Both the position numbers and the translations under genes were made by a program. From NCBI GenBank assembly GCA_937120475.1, contig CAKZJV010000007.1:124001-188000 (forward strand): a stretch of 64,000 nt of DNA. Reading direction: 5' to 3'. Position 1 is the first letter of the stretch, and every line of letters starts with the position of its first letter. The notes beneath the pieces were generated by a model. It was not told where the DNA came from. It saw nothing but the letters and a program-made list of their open reading frames with translations, and searched no databases. The DNA is from an uncultured Cryomorphaceae bacterium. Its GTDB lineage: Bacteria > Bacteroidota > Bacteroidia > Flavobacteriales > Schleiferiaceae. Of the stretch, positions 24,849 through 34,066 are shown in pieces.

Positions 24849-26197
24849 GCTTTGAATTAGAACCGGGCTATCTCGAAAAACTGGAAGACGACATTCGCAA
24901 CGGCAAGCTGGAGGACCACCTGGAGGCTATAGAAGACCTTCACTCGGCTGATATTGCTGAGATAGTGGACCAACTTTCGGTGGATGCCGGAAAACAATTG
25001 GTACAGGAGATTGATGAGAGCAAGGCGGCTGAGGTTTTGGTGGAGCTGGACGAAGACCTGCGTGCCAAAATACTCACCGAATATTCCGGGGTGGAAATCG
25101 CCCACGAATTGGTGGAAAACCTGGACTCCGATGACGCAGCCGACCTGATCAACGAGCTTTCTGCAGAAATGCGGAGGGAAGTACTCAACAACATTGAAGA
25201 CCCGGCCCAGGCCAAGGATATTGCCGATCTGCTGGTTTATCCTGAAAATACGGCCGGTGCGCTGATGGGTAAGGAGTTGATAAAAGTCAACAAGAACTGG
25301 AAGGTGATGCGTTGCGTAAAGGAAATGCGCCAGCAAGCCGAAAATGTAGAGCATGTCCATTCCATTTATGTGGTGGACGATCACAATATATTGCTGGGTA
25401 CCCTTTCCTTGAAAAAATTGTTGACCACCTCACTGAAAACACCCATTGAAGAGGTGTATAATAGCAAACTACAAAGTGTAGAGGCCGTAGCCGATGCGGA
25501 GGATGTGGCCAACACCATGCAGAAGTACGACCTGGTGGTAATGCCGGTAGTGGATGCCCTCGGGCACCTGCTGGGGCGTATTACCATTGATGATGTGGTG
25601 GACGTAATCCGTGAAGAAGCTAAGGAAGACTATAACCTGGCCTCGGGTCTTACCGATGAGGTGGAATCCGATGATAATATATGGACCATTACCAAGGCCC
25701 GCCTGCCGTGGCTTTTAATTGGCCTTTTCGGGGGAATTATGGCGGCTTCCGTTATCGGGCGTTATGAAGTGGCGCTGAGTACGCTGCCTAAAATGGCCTT
25801 CTTTATTCCGCTTATTGCAGCCATGGGGGGCAACGTAGGTGTGCAGTCATCGGCTATTGTAGTACAGGCCCTGGCCAGCAAAGCTATTATGGGTAATATG
25901 GGCAACCGTTTACTGAAGGAAATAGGGGTAGCCCTGGTGAATGGCCTTATTTGCGGAGCATTGATTATTGGTGCCGGTTTGTTTTTAGGATATGAAGTAA
26001 GGCTTTGTATGACGGTAGCTATTGCCCTGCTGGCCGTTATCCTGGTGGCGGCCCTGGTAGGCACTTTTGTACCGCTGGTTTTAGACCGGTATAATGTGGA
26101 CCCGGCCTTGGCCACCGGTCCTTTTATTACAACTATGAACGATATCCTGGGCCTGTTCATTTACTTTTCCATTGGTTACGCCCTGCTGGATATTTAA
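24845..26197 (+). CDS. mgtE: magnesium transporter MgtE
   Basis: A 450-aa Mg2+ channel. Domain order: cytoplasmic MgtE_N superhelical domain (about 20-130, rich in [12 protein letters not shown]-type repeats), two CBS domains (about 135-260, with [20 protein letters not shown] and [12 protein letters not shown]), then a connecting helix and five transmembrane helices (about 285-450). The signature [20 protein letters not shown] is in the second helix region, where the ion path lies. The N domain and CBS domains close the channel when cytosolic Mg2+ is high. It overlaps rsmA by 4 nt. No Mg2+ riboswitch can exist between them. Confidence 0.95.
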   Translation: MSFELEPGYLEKLEDDIRNGKLEDHLEAIEDLHSADIAEIVDQLSVDAGKQLVQEIDESKAAEVLVELDEDLRAKILTEYSGVEIAHELVENLDSDDAADLINELSAEMRREVLNNIEDPAQAKDIADLLVYPENTAGALMGKELIKVNKNWKVMRCVKEMRQQAENVEHVHSIYVVDDHNILLGTLSLKKLLTTSLKTPIEEVYNSKLQSVEAVADAEDVANTMQKYDLVVMPVVDALGHLLGRITIDDVVDVIREEAKEDYNLASGLTDEVESDDNIWTITKARLPWLLIGLFGGIMAASVIGRYEVALSTLPKMAFFIPLIAAMGGNVGVQSSAIVVQALASKAIMGNMGNRLLKEIGVALVNGLICGALIIGAGLFLGYEVRLCMTVAIALLAVILVAALVGTFVPLVLDRYNVDPALATGPFITTMNDILGLFIYFSIGYALLDI

Positions 26198-26221
26198 GGA
26201 ATTATCCTGATATTGCTTGCT

Positions 26222-27088
26222 ATGAAATATTCACTTTTGCATCGGTTTGCGGCAGTTGCCATTCTGATGATCTCTTCCTGGTCCGTGCAGGCGCAATTCA
26301 TGGAAACCATTCAAACTGACCGCCCCTGTCAAAGCATAAGTGCATTAACCGTAGGCAAAAACGTTTTGCAATTTCAACAAGGTCTGGATTATGGAAATGC
26401 AAGACTTTATTTTAACGATAACCGGATATCCGAAGCCCAAAGCTGGATTTTCAATAACGTAATCCGCCTGGGCCTTACCGAAAAGTTTGAGATCAACGCT
26501 GCACTGGACTATAGTTTTATTGATATTTCTACGGGCAGTGATTTTGAGCTGGCTGGCGGTACTTCGGATCTTTTTACCGCTTTCGACCTGGGAGCCCGTT
26601 ACAACATACTGGAAGGTACCAACGGTGGCCCCGCCTGGTGCCTGCAAGCAAGGGCCAGCTTTACCGAATTGGTGCAGGAGAACGCTGGAAATAACGTGGA
26701 GATTGGAGTTAAGATTGTAAGCTCACTGGTGCAGTCCCTCAATCGCTACCAATCCGTTACCGTTAACCTGACTACCAATACTTTCGATGACCTGGGCTAT
26801 ACCCTTAATTATGCTTTGAGTATTACTCCCAAATTCGGCTGGATTATTGAAAATTACGGCAATTATATTTTTTCCGGACAATTTGAAGGAAGTGAATTTC
26901 TGACCTATTTCGATACCGGCTTTTGGTATTTGCTGAACAACAATACCCTATTGGACGTACAGGCGGGCTTTGGTAATAACCAGGTAAATAGCATCAACGA
27001 TAACTCCAGTATTATTCTGGTAACCAATGATGTGAAATCCTTTTTTGTGGGAGCGGGTATATCCTGGCGTATTTTAAACAATGGATAG
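26222..27088 (+). CDS. outer-membrane beta-barrel protein (phenol-MetA-like porin family)
   Basis: A secreted beta-rich protein of 288 aa with a signal peptide (ending SVQAQ). The mature start METIQTDRPCQSISALTVG is a variant of the TDRPDxTESPxTV opening seen in a common Bacteroidota transporter/outer-membrane barrel family (Phenol_MetA_deg-like); here Cys replaces the usual Asp. Alternating hydrophobic strands and aromatic girdles run through to the last strand FFVGAGISWRILNNG, typical of a barrel end. An upstream TTG at 26213 is in frame, but ATG 26222 is the better start. It overlaps the mscS-type gene by 8 nt. The cargo is unknown. Confidence 0.75.
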   Translation: MKYSLLHRFAAVAILMISSWSVQAQFMETIQTDRPCQSISALTVGKNVLQFQQGLDYGNARLYFNDNRISEAQSWIFNNVIRLGLTEKFEINAALDYSFIDISTGSDFELAGGTSDLFTAFDLGARYNILEGTNGGPAWCLQARASFTELVQENAGNNVEIGVKIVSSLVQSLNRYQSVTVNLTTNTFDDLGYTLNYALSITPKFGWIIENYGNYIFSGQFEGSEFLTYFDTGFWYLLNNNTLLDVQAGFGNNQVNSINDNSSIILVTNDVKSFFVGAGISWRILNNG

Positions 27089-28721
27089 TTTGAGCAAAAA
27101 AATAGCAGTGCTGCTTCTTTGTGTATTACCCTTTGTACCGGGTAAGGCACAAAACGAATCACCCAGTAAGCAAGCCGAACAGGCCGAAGAACTGGCAGAA
27201 TCCCTGGCGCCCCTGGACTCCAACCAATACCTCAACCGGCAAGGTGTGGTGGTGGATAAGGATACCCTTTTTTACTTATATGACCGTATTGACGGATATA
27301 CACCCACGGTAAGGGCACGCCTGGCTTCACAAAAGATTGACGAACTCCTGCACCGGGATGATTTTGAGGCCGATAGCCTTAGGCTGGAAGCCAATCAGCC
27401 CTATTACCAGATATTTTACGGTAAAGAGTTTGTGCTTAACGTAAGCAAAGTGGATGCCCGCTGGTATGGCAAACCACAGGAAGAAACCGCCAAAGAATAC
27501 CTGAATACCCTCACCAATAAATGCCGTGTGGTTATCTCGGGCCTGGATATCAGGCGCTTACTGGTGCAAATCGGCTTGGCACTGGTGGTTATCTTTTTGA
27601 GCGGCTTTATTATACGTTACGTCAATCGCTTTTTCAAGTTCCTGGCGTTGCGCATAAAAGGCTTAAAAGGGGTACACCTCAAGGGTGTTACCTTCAGGAA
27701 TTATGAGTTCATCAATGAAGACCGCCTCACCAGCATCGTGCTCATTGCCAACAACATTTTGCGGATACTCTTCCTCATCTTCCTGTTTTACCTTACGCTG
27801 CCCATTATCTTCAGTATTTTCCCGTGGACAGAGGGTATCGCCAACACCCTTTTTGCCTATATCCTCGATCCTCTCAAGCGTTTTGTAAAGGCCATTATCG
27901 ATTACATCCCCAATCTTTTTGCCATTGCCATTATTGTTTTTGTGGTGCGCTACATTACCCGGGGTGTTAAATTCCTGGCCAAGGAGGTTCACGAGGGTAA
28001 GCTCACACTCAACAACTTTTATCCGGACTGGGCTTTGCCTACCGCGCGTATCATCAATTTCCTGCTTTACATTTTCATGCTGGTGCTGATATGGCCCTAC
28101 ATTCCCGGCTCGGATAGTGAAGTATTCAAAGGGGTGTCGGTTTTCCTGGGTCTGTTGATTTCGCTCGGATCTTCCTCGGCCATCTCCAACATTATTGCCG
28201 GTTTGGTAATTACCTATATGCGGCCTTTTCGCATTGGCGACCGGGTCAAGATAGGGGAGAGTTCCGGTGATGTGGTGGAGAAAAACCTCTTGGTGACCCG
28301 GTTACGCACCATCAAAAACGAAATGATCACCGTGCCCAACAGTACCGTATTGAACAACAGCAGCGTTAATTATAGCCTTTCGGGAAGATTGGAAGGCCTG
28401 ATTTTGAATACCACCGTTACCATAGGTTATGATGTTCCCTGGCGTAAAGTGCATGAAATGCTTATAGAGGCGGCCTGCTGTACACCCTTTGTAGAGAAAA
28501 CCCCCAAACCCTTTGTATTGCAAACCAGCCTGGATGATTTCTACATTTCGTACCAACTCAACGCCTACACCAAGGAACCCTCCAAGCAAGCTATGATCTA
28601 TTCGGATATGCATGCTTTAATACAGGATATCTTCGCCAAAAATGATGTGGAGATTATGTCGCCCCACTACCGCGCTGAGCGGGAAGGCCCCAGTACCATT
28701 CCGCCAAAAAACGGACAGTGA
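27081..28721 (+). CDS. large MscS-family mechanosensitive channel
   Basis: A 546-aa channel of the MscS superfamily with a signal peptide (residues 1-24, ending GKA), a periplasmic segment (25-150) with NQYLNRQGVVVDKDTLF, then about five transmembrane helices (150-390). The last includes the pore-lining helix GLLISLGSSSAISNIIAG. A cytoplasmic MscS beta and alpha/beta domain follows (about 385-520, MRPFRIGDRVKIGESSGDV, LRTIKNEMITVPNS). These channels open under membrane tension to release solutes during hypo-osmotic shock. It overlaps the genes on both sides, so it belongs to the rsmA run. Confidence 0.9.
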   Translation: MDSLSKKIAVLLLCVLPFVPGKAQNESPSKQAEQAEELAESLAPLDSNQYLNRQGVVVDKDTLFYLYDRIDGYTPTVRARLASQKIDELLHRDDFEADSLRLEANQPYYQIFYGKEFVLNVSKVDARWYGKPQEETAKEYLNTLTNKCRVVISGLDIRRLLVQIGLALVVIFLSGFIIRYVNRFFKFLALRIKGLKGVHLKGVTFRNYEFINEDRLTSIVLIANNILRILFLIFLFYLTLPIIFSIFPWTEGIANTLFAYILDPLKRFVKAIIDYIPNLFAIAIIVFVVRYITRGVKFLAKEVHEGKLTLNNFYPDWALPTARIINFLLYIFMLVLIWPYIPGSDSEVFKGVSVFLGLLISLGSSSAISNIIAGLVITYMRPFRIGDRVKIGESSGDVVEKNLLVTRLRTIKNEMITVPNSTVLNNSSVNYSLSGRLEGLILNTTVTIGYDVPWRKVHEMLIEAACCTPFVEKTPKPFVLQTSLDDFYISYQLNAYTKEPSKQAMIYSDMHALIQDIFAKNDVEIMSPHYRAEREGPSTIPPKNGQ

Positions 28722-29659
28722 AGGTATTGATCCTCGATACCGTGCACCCCTCTTTAATCTCGGGCCTGCGTGAGTTGGGTTTTGAGGTGGATGAGGATTA
28801 TAAGAGCAGTGCTCCCCAGCTGAGGGCGATCCTCCCGAAATATACGGGTTTGGTGATCCGTAGCCGTCTTCCGGTTGACGCTGAATTGCTGTCCCGGGCA
28901 ACGGACCTTAAATTCATTGGGCGGGTAGGGGCAGGCCTTGAAAATATAGATTTGGAAACGGCACACCGTATGGGAATACAAACCCTTAATGCCCCGGAAG
29001 GAAATCGGAATGCGGTAGCCGAGCACGCTTTAGGCATGTTGCTGATGTTGTTCAATAATTTGCGCAGGGCCGATGCGGAAGTACGCAGGGGAATTTGGAA
29101 AAGGGAGGCCAACCGGGGTTTGGAGTTGGAAGGAAAAACCCTGGGTATTATCGGTTACGGCCAAATGGGATCGGCTTTTGCCGAAAAGCTCCGGGCTTTC
29201 GATATGAAAATAATGGCGCACGATAAGTACAAGAAAGGCTTCGGTAGCGAAAAGGTGAGGGAAAGTTCCCTGGAGGAACTACAGGCGCACTGCGATATCA
29301 TCAGCCTTCACCTACCGCAAACCGAGGAGACTTTACATTACGTGGATGAAGAATTTATACGCAGGCTTAAAAAACCGTTCTACCTGGTCAATACAGCGCG
29401 GGGGAAAGTAGTGCAAACCAAAGCTTTAGTGCAGGGTCTGCAGTCGGGAAAGGTGCTAGGAGCCTGCCTCGATGTGCTGGAATATGAAAAAAGCTCTTTT
29501 GAAAATCTCTTTGAGCGGGAAATTCCGGGCGACCTTCAATATCTTTTGCAATCCGATAAGGTGATACTTAGCCCCCATATTGCAGGCTGGTCGCAGGAGT
29601 CCAATGAAAAAATGGCCCGGGTAATTGTGCGTAAAGTAGCAGCATTAAATCTGATATAA
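28718..29659 (+). CDS. D-isomer-specific 2-hydroxyacid dehydrogenase (phosphoglycerate dehydrogenase-like)
   Basis: A 313-aa NAD-dependent dehydrogenase. It starts with GTG overlapping the previous stop (GTGA). The catalytic domain surrounds a Rossmann domain with GKTLGIIGYGQMGSAF (GxGxxG) near residue 148. Active-site residues include Arg228 in NTARGK and the His in SPHIAGWS near the end. The segment GRVGAGLENIDLETAHRMGI is the usual substrate-side loop. The order and length match SerA-like or hydroxypyruvate-type enzymes without a C-terminal ACT domain. The exact substrate is not determinable. The typical annotation in this phylum is phosphoglycerate dehydrogenase. Confidence 0.86.
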   Translation: MKVLILDTVHPSLISGLRELGFEVDEDYKSSAPQLRAILPKYTGLVIRSRLPVDAELLSRATDLKFIGRVGAGLENIDLETAHRMGIQTLNAPEGNRNAVAEHALGMLLMLFNNLRRADAEVRRGIWKREANRGLELEGKTLGIIGYGQMGSAFAEKLRAFDMKIMAHDKYKKGFGSEKVRESSLEELQAHCDIISLHLPQTEETLHYVDEEFIRRLKKPFYLVNTARGKVVQTKALVQGLQSGKVLGACLDVLEYEKSSFENLFEREIPGDLQYLLQSDKVILSPHIAGWSQESNEKMARVIVRKVAALNLI

Positions 29660-29661
29660 TT

Positions 29662-29952
29662 ATGGAGGTAAAACACGTACCGGAAGAAAATGGCGGTGAG
29701 TTTATCATCGAAAAAGAAGGTGAGAAAATAGCCTATATGCACTATACCCTTTTTGGTTCGGGGCGTATGGTGATACAGCATACCGAGGTAGATCGCTCCC
29801 TGCAAGGCACGGGTGCTTCTAAAGAACTTTTAAAGGAAGCGGTGGCCCATGCACGCGCCAATGAGTTAAAGGTATTGCCCATGTGCCCCTTTGCCAAGGC
29901 GGTAATGACCAAAAACCGCGAACAGTACAGTGATATCCTGGTAGGTGTATAG
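29662..29952 (+). CDS. YjdJ-type small GNAT N-acetyltransferase
   Basis: A 96-aa protein of the short GNAT branch (YidJ/YjdJ-type, Acetyltransf_CG). The fold is compressed: a beta sheet IAYMHYTLFG, then the acetyl-CoA pyrophosphate loop in VDRSLQGTGASKELLKEAVAHAR, then VLPMCPFAKAVM. The conserved cysteine and the CPFA motif are typical of this family. The start follows the dehydrogenase stop directly. Substrates for these small acetyltransferases are unknown. It is the last gene of the coupled run starting at rsmA. Confidence 0.85.
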   Translation: MEVKHVPEENGGEFIIEKEGEKIAYMHYTLFGSGRMVIQHTEVDRSLQGTGASKELLKEAVAHARANELKVLPMCPFAKAVMTKNREQYSDILVGV

Positions 29953-29971
29953 AAAAGTAAACCTTGAACCA

Positions 29972-30061
29972 GCCTGCGGCAGACAGGCCTTAAACCCAGA
30001 ACCTTAAACTTTGAACTTGCCTGCGGCAAGCAGGCCTTGAACTTGCCTGCATCAGTCAGGC
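29972..30061. repeat. three copies of a 17-bp palindromic intergenic repeat
   Basis: Units gcctgcggcagacaggc (29972-29988), gcctgcggcaagcaggc (30019-30035) and gcctgcatcagtcaggc (30045-30061) are imperfect palindromes of the same length, separated by AT-rich sequence that itself resembles the pattern aacctt(g/a)aac. No gene lies here. A degenerate relative occurs near 47148. Bacteroidota intergenic regions often carry such CCTGC..GCAGG elements. Confidence 0.7.
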
Positions 30062-30094
30062 CTTCCACCAGGTTATTTCTCGTTAAGTTTGTCT

Positions 30095-31726
30095 ATGCGT
30101 ATTCTTTTCGCCCTTTTCGGCTTTATTTTTTTAGGAGCTTGCTCCAGTCCTCAATCGTATGATGAATCGCAGATATTCCGTTACAACGAGGCAGCGGGTA
30201 TCACTTCGCTAGACCCTGCTTTTGCCCGCAACCAGGCCAACATTTGGGGTGTAAACCAGCTTTTTAACGGCTTGGTACAAATGGATAACGATCTACAGGT
30301 ACGAGCCTGTATTGCCCATAGCTGGGAAATCAGTGATAGTGGTCGCAGTTATACCTTCCACCTGCGTACGGATGTGCTCTTTCACAAAAACCCTTGTTTT
30401 CAATCTCCTGAGCAGCGAAAGCTTACCGCGGAAGATTTTCTCTACAGTTTTGAGCGTTTACGTTCCAGTGACCTCGCGGCACCCGGCAGTTGGGTATTTC
30501 AAAAGGTAGAGGATTTTAAGGTAATTAACGACAGTACCTTCCACATCCGTTTACAGGAAGCATTCCCTCCCTTTTTAGGCATTCTCTCCATGAAATATTG
30601 TTCAGTGGTTCCGCGGGAGGCGGTGGAATACTATGGTGCGGATTTCCGGCAGAATCCGGTAGGGACCGGGCCTTTTTACTTTAAGATATGGGTAGAGAAT
30701 GAAAAGCTGGTATTGAGGAGAAATAACGAATATTTTGAGAATGATGAAACAGGAACTGCCTTACCCTACCTGGAGTCGGTGGCCATTAGCTTTATTCCCG
30801 ATAAGCAGTCGGCCTTTTTAGAGTTTGTAAAGGGTGAACTTGACCTGGTTTCGGGTATTGACGCTTCGTATAAAGATGAGCTACTCACATTTAGTGGAGA
30901 GCTTCAACCGAAGTACCAGGATCGCTTTGCGGTATATCGCCAGCCCTACCTGAATACCGAGTACCTGGCTTTCCTGGTAGATTCCACAGAGGGCAGCGCA
31001 GCCAACCCGGCTTTATTGAATTTGAAGGTAAGGCAGGCCATCAATTACGGTTTTGACCGTAAAAAGATGATGAAGTACCTGCGCAATAACATTGGCACCC
31101 CGGCTATAGGCGGAATGATTCCCAGGGGCTTACAGGCTTACGATCCCGAAAAGATTCCCGGTTACTCCTTTAATCCGGAAAAAGCAGCGCAGCTACTGGT
31201 CGAAGCCGGTTATCCCGGGGGAAAGGGCCTGCCCGAGATAAACCTGCAAACCAATGCTTCCTACCTCGACCTCTGCGAATACATACAGGGCGAATTGACC
31301 TCTTTGGGTATTCGCCTGCAGGTGGAGGTTACGCCACCCTCCACTTTGCGGCAGGCCATTGCCACCTCCAAAGTGCCGTTTTTCAGGGCCAGTTGGATTG
31401 GTGACTACCCCGATGCCGAAAACTACTTGTCCCTTTTCTACTCGCCCAACTGGACACCCGGTGGACCCAACTACTCCCATTTTAAAAACGAGCAGTTCGA
31501 TGAGTGGTACCGCGCAGCCGCTTCACAAACCAACGACAGTCTTCGCGTACGGATGTATCAAAAAATGGACAGCCTGATGATCAGCCAGGCCCCGGTAGTG
31601 CCCTTGTATTACGACCAGGTATTGCGCTTTTACCCCAAAAGTATTGAAGGCCTGCAGGGAAACGCTATGAACATGCTGGATTTGAAGAGGGTTAAAAAAT
31701 CAAAACCCTTGCAGGACTTGAATTAG
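30095..31726 (+). CDS. peptide-type ABC transporter solute-binding lipoprotein (SBP_bac_5)
   Basis: Extracytoplasmic solute-binding protein of the DppA/OppA type, 543 aa. The N-terminus has a signal with lipobox LGAC (from ATG 30095; an upstream TTG at 30089 is less likely). Family features: YNEAAGITSLDPAFARNQ at the mature start, LTAEDFLYSFERL, PVGTGPFYF, VRQAINYGFDRKKMM, and the C-terminal NYSHFKNEQFD. These proteins bind oligopeptides or related nutrients and pass them to a membrane permease. No permease or ATPase genes are adjacent. The gene is preceded by the palindromic repeats and followed by a gene-free 280 nt. Confidence 0.9.
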   Translation: MRILFALFGFIFLGACSSPQSYDESQIFRYNEAAGITSLDPAFARNQANIWGVNQLFNGLVQMDNDLQVRACIAHSWEISDSGRSYTFHLRTDVLFHKNPCFQSPEQRKLTAEDFLYSFERLRSSDLAAPGSWVFQKVEDFKVINDSTFHIRLQEAFPPFLGILSMKYCSVVPREAVEYYGADFRQNPVGTGPFYFKIWVENEKLVLRRNNEYFENDETGTALPYLESVAISFIPDKQSAFLEFVKGELDLVSGIDASYKDELLTFSGELQPKYQDRFAVYRQPYLNTEYLAFLVDSTEGSAANPALLNLKVRQAINYGFDRKKMMKYLRNNIGTPAIGGMIPRGLQAYDPEKIPGYSFNPEKAAQLLVEAGYPGGKGLPEINLQTNASYLDLCEYIQGELTSLGIRLQVEVTPPSTLRQAIATSKVPFFRASWIGDYPDAENYLSLFYSPNWTPGGPNYSHFKNEQFDEWYRAAASQTNDSLRVRMYQKMDSLMISQAPVVPLYYDQVLRFYPKSIEGLQGNAMNMLDLKRVKKSKPLQDLN

Positions 31727-31776
31727 TCCGTACAAAGGTTTTGCAGAGTAGAGAGAGTTTTCTTTTGTTTCAAAAA

Positions 31777-31814
31777 GCAGGTCAGCGCATCTTTTTGGAG
31801 AAGAACTGACCTGC
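31777..31814. other. inverted repeat in the gap after the SBP gene
   Basis: gcaggtcag (31777-31785) pairs with ctgacctgc (31806-31814) across a 20-nt spacer. There is no T run, so terminator function is doubtful. The remainder of the 31727-32006 gap is AT-rich and shows no gene or clear promoter. Confidence 0.3.
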
Positions 31815-32006
31815 GTGTAAACAGCCTTTTCAGCAACTGCATTAATCTTAGATCCCTAACCTAAAAATGAGATCTGGTTAATTGGTTCTCTAAAGTAAGG
31901 ATAAACTTTCAAGTATTTGATTTTGTGAAGGTTAGAAATGGGTGTTTTTTAGTGAAACGCCCGAGATTTTTAGGCATCCTCCCCAAATTTTTAGTGTATG
32001 GAATTT

Positions 32007-33446
32007 TCAGGCCTTTCCAACCAACCTCCGGATGCGGATATTGAAGATGGCAAAGATCAAAGTCATTAAAGGGCTGAGCAGATTGAAGAATGCAAAGGGC
32101 AGGTAAGCCAACGTATTTACCCCCAAAACCCCGCTTTGGTAGGCACCGCAAGTGTTCCATGGAACCAGTACCGAAGTTACCGTACCGCTATCCTCAAGGG
32201 TACGGCTCAGGTTTTCCGGGGCCAGTCCCCGTTTGCGGTACGCATCAGCGTACATACGCCCGGGAACCACAATAGCCAGGTATTGATCGGAGGCCGTTAC
32301 ATTGATCAGCAGGCAGGTACCCATGGTAGTAGCGATGAGTGATGCCGTTTTATGGGCCATTTTCAGCAAAGCTGCACTTATGGTTTCCAAAAAGCCGCAG
32401 GCCTCCATAATACCCCCGAAAACCATAGCCGAGATAATCAGCCAGATGGTGCCCAGCATCCCCGCCATGCCGCCCGAGTTCAGCAATTCCGCCAAAATGG
32501 GGTTTTCAGCCTGGATGGTGACACTTACCGTAAGGGCATTCATAATAAGTTGGTAGGAGGTGGCCCAGTCCAGCGAATTACTCTCACTCATTTGCCGCAG
32601 CAAATCACCCTGGAATATAAAAGCGAATACGGCCCCGGCCAATGTTCCTATGAGGATGGCGGGCAGGGCAGGTACCTTTCGAACAATGAGCAGAATAACA
32701 ATGCCCGGCACCAGGAAAAGCCAGGGCGACAGGTTGAAAATACTATCCAATTCGTTGAGCAGGGGGTTAATGTCGTTTACCTCGCCCCCGGAGTCGAGGC
32801 GTAAACCCAGTATAATAAATAGTATAAGCGTAATGGTGAAGGAGGGCACCGTAGTCCATAGCATGTAACGGATGTGGGTAAAAAGATCGGTACCGGCCAT
32901 AGCGGGGGCCAGGTTGGTGGTGTCGGATAAGGGCGAAATCTTATCCCCGAAATAGGCTCCTGAAATAACGGACCCCGCTACCATAGCCTCCGAAATACCG
33001 ATGGCTTTACCGATACCGATAAGAGCGATACCCACCGTAGCGGAGGTGCTCCAGCTACTGCCGGTGGCCAGGCTCACCAGGGCGCAGATAATAGCCGCTG
33101 CGGGCAGAAAAATCTCCGGGTTAAGAATTTGCAGGCCGTAGTAGATCATGGCCGGAACAATGCCGCTGATCATCCACGATCCGGCCAGTGCACCAATCAT
33201 CAGCAGGATAAGTATGGCATTGGTGGTACTGCTCAGGCTTTTTTCCACACCCCCCAGTATTTCTTCCCAGCCATAGCCCTGGCGGATACCCACCATGGCA
33301 GCCACCGCCCCGGATAACAGGAGTATAAACTGGTTGGAACCGGAAAGGGCATCGTCACCAAATACCCAAATAACGTTTATACTCAGTAAAACTACCAGGA
33401 AAATTACGGGAATGAGGGCGATCCAAAGCCTCGGTTTTGCAGTCAT
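32007..33446 (-). CDS. nhaC: NhaC-family Na+/H+ antiporter
   Basis: A polytopic 479-aa carrier with about eleven transmembrane helices and the NhaC signature pieces: LATGSSWSTSATVGIAL, SGAYFGDKISPLSDTTNLA and the repeat-like DSGTVTSVLVPWNTCGAYQS. It exchanges external protons for cytosolic Na+ (some members use malate/lactate couples), a plausible function for a marine bacterium. It follows maf after a 32-nt gap with no promoter, so it probably ends the long ccm-kdsC run. No terminator hairpin is visible after it. Confidence 0.92.
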   Translation of the reverse strand: MTAKPRLWIALIPVIFLVVLLSINVIWVFGDDALSGSNQFILLLSGAVAAMVGIRQGYGWEEILGGVEKSLSSTTNAILILLMIGALAGSWMISGIVPAMIYYGLQILNPEIFLPAAAIICALVSLATGSSWSTSATVGIALIGIGKAIGISEAMVAGSVISGAYFGDKISPLSDTTNLAPAMAGTDLFTHIRYMLWTTVPSFTITLILFIILGLRLDSGGEVNDINPLLNELDSIFNLSPWLFLVPGIVILLIVRKVPALPAILIGTLAGAVFAFIFQGDLLRQMSESNSLDWATSYQLIMNALTVSVTIQAENPILAELLNSGGMAGMLGTIWLIISAMVFGGIMEACGFLETISAALLKMAHKTASLIATTMGTCLLINVTASDQYLAIVVPGRMYADAYRKRGLAPENLSRTLEDSGTVTSVLVPWNTCGAYQSGVLGVNTLAYLPFAFFNLLSPLMTLIFAIFNIRIRRLVGKA

Positions 33447-33478
33447 AAGCCGGGTTTACAGGCTAAGTTTACGAAGAT

Positions 33479-34066
33479 TTAATGAATTGTGAACAAGGCG
33501 AGCTTTTGGAAGATGAGGTGGGTGGGTAAACCCATTACCGTAAAAAAGGAACCTTCAATGGCCGTTATACCCGTCATGCCGATCCACTCCTGTATGCCGT
33601 AGGCACCGGCTTTGTCATAGGGCTTAAAATTTTGGATGTAGTAGTGGATCTCCGCATCGGTAAGTTCGCGGAAATACACCTTTACCGTATCGCTGAACAC
33701 CTCTTTGCGGTTTTTGGATTGCAGGCAAACGGCCGTGATCACTTCATGCTGCCGTCCTGAAAGTTGACGGATCATCCGATAGGCTTCCTCCGCATCGGCT
33801 GCTTTTTCCAACGACTTTCCGGCACACCATACTACCGTATCGGAGGTGAGTAGTATTTCATCATCAGCTAAAGTGGGCAGCAGGGCATCGGATTTCAGGG
33901 CAGCCAGGTATTCGGCAATGGCTGAGCCCTGCAAATCAGCGGGATAATTTTCGGTTACCGACTGGGTGCGTATTTCAAATTCCAGGCCCATTTTACGCAA
34001 TAACTCCTGCCTGCGGGGAGACTTGGAACCCAATACGAGCTTTTGACCGGGTGGAATAATGTGCAT
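33479..34066 (-). CDS. maf: Maf-family nucleoside triphosphate pyrophosphatase
   Basis: A 195-aa house-cleaning enzyme that hydrolyses non-canonical or methylated nucleotides (dTTP/UTP pyrophosphatase subfamilies). The motif LGSKSPRRQELL at residues 12-23 is intact. Also present are a catalytic Asp in TSDTVVWCAGK, the LSGRQHEVITAVCL segment, and YDKAGAYGIQEWIG near the end. The start overlaps the stop of the UbiA gene by a single base, and nhaC follows closely. The subfamily cannot be assigned from the motif alone. Confidence 0.93.
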   Translation of the reverse strand: MHIIPPGQKLVLGSKSPRRQELLRKMGLEFEIRTQSVTENYPADLQGSAIAEYLAALKSDALLPTLADDEILLTSDTVVWCAGKSLEKAADAEEAYRMIRQLSGRQHEVITAVCLQSKNRKEVFSDTVKVYFRELTDAEIHYYIQNFKPYDKAGAYGIQEWIGMTGITAIEGSFFTVMGLPTHLIFQKLALFTIH

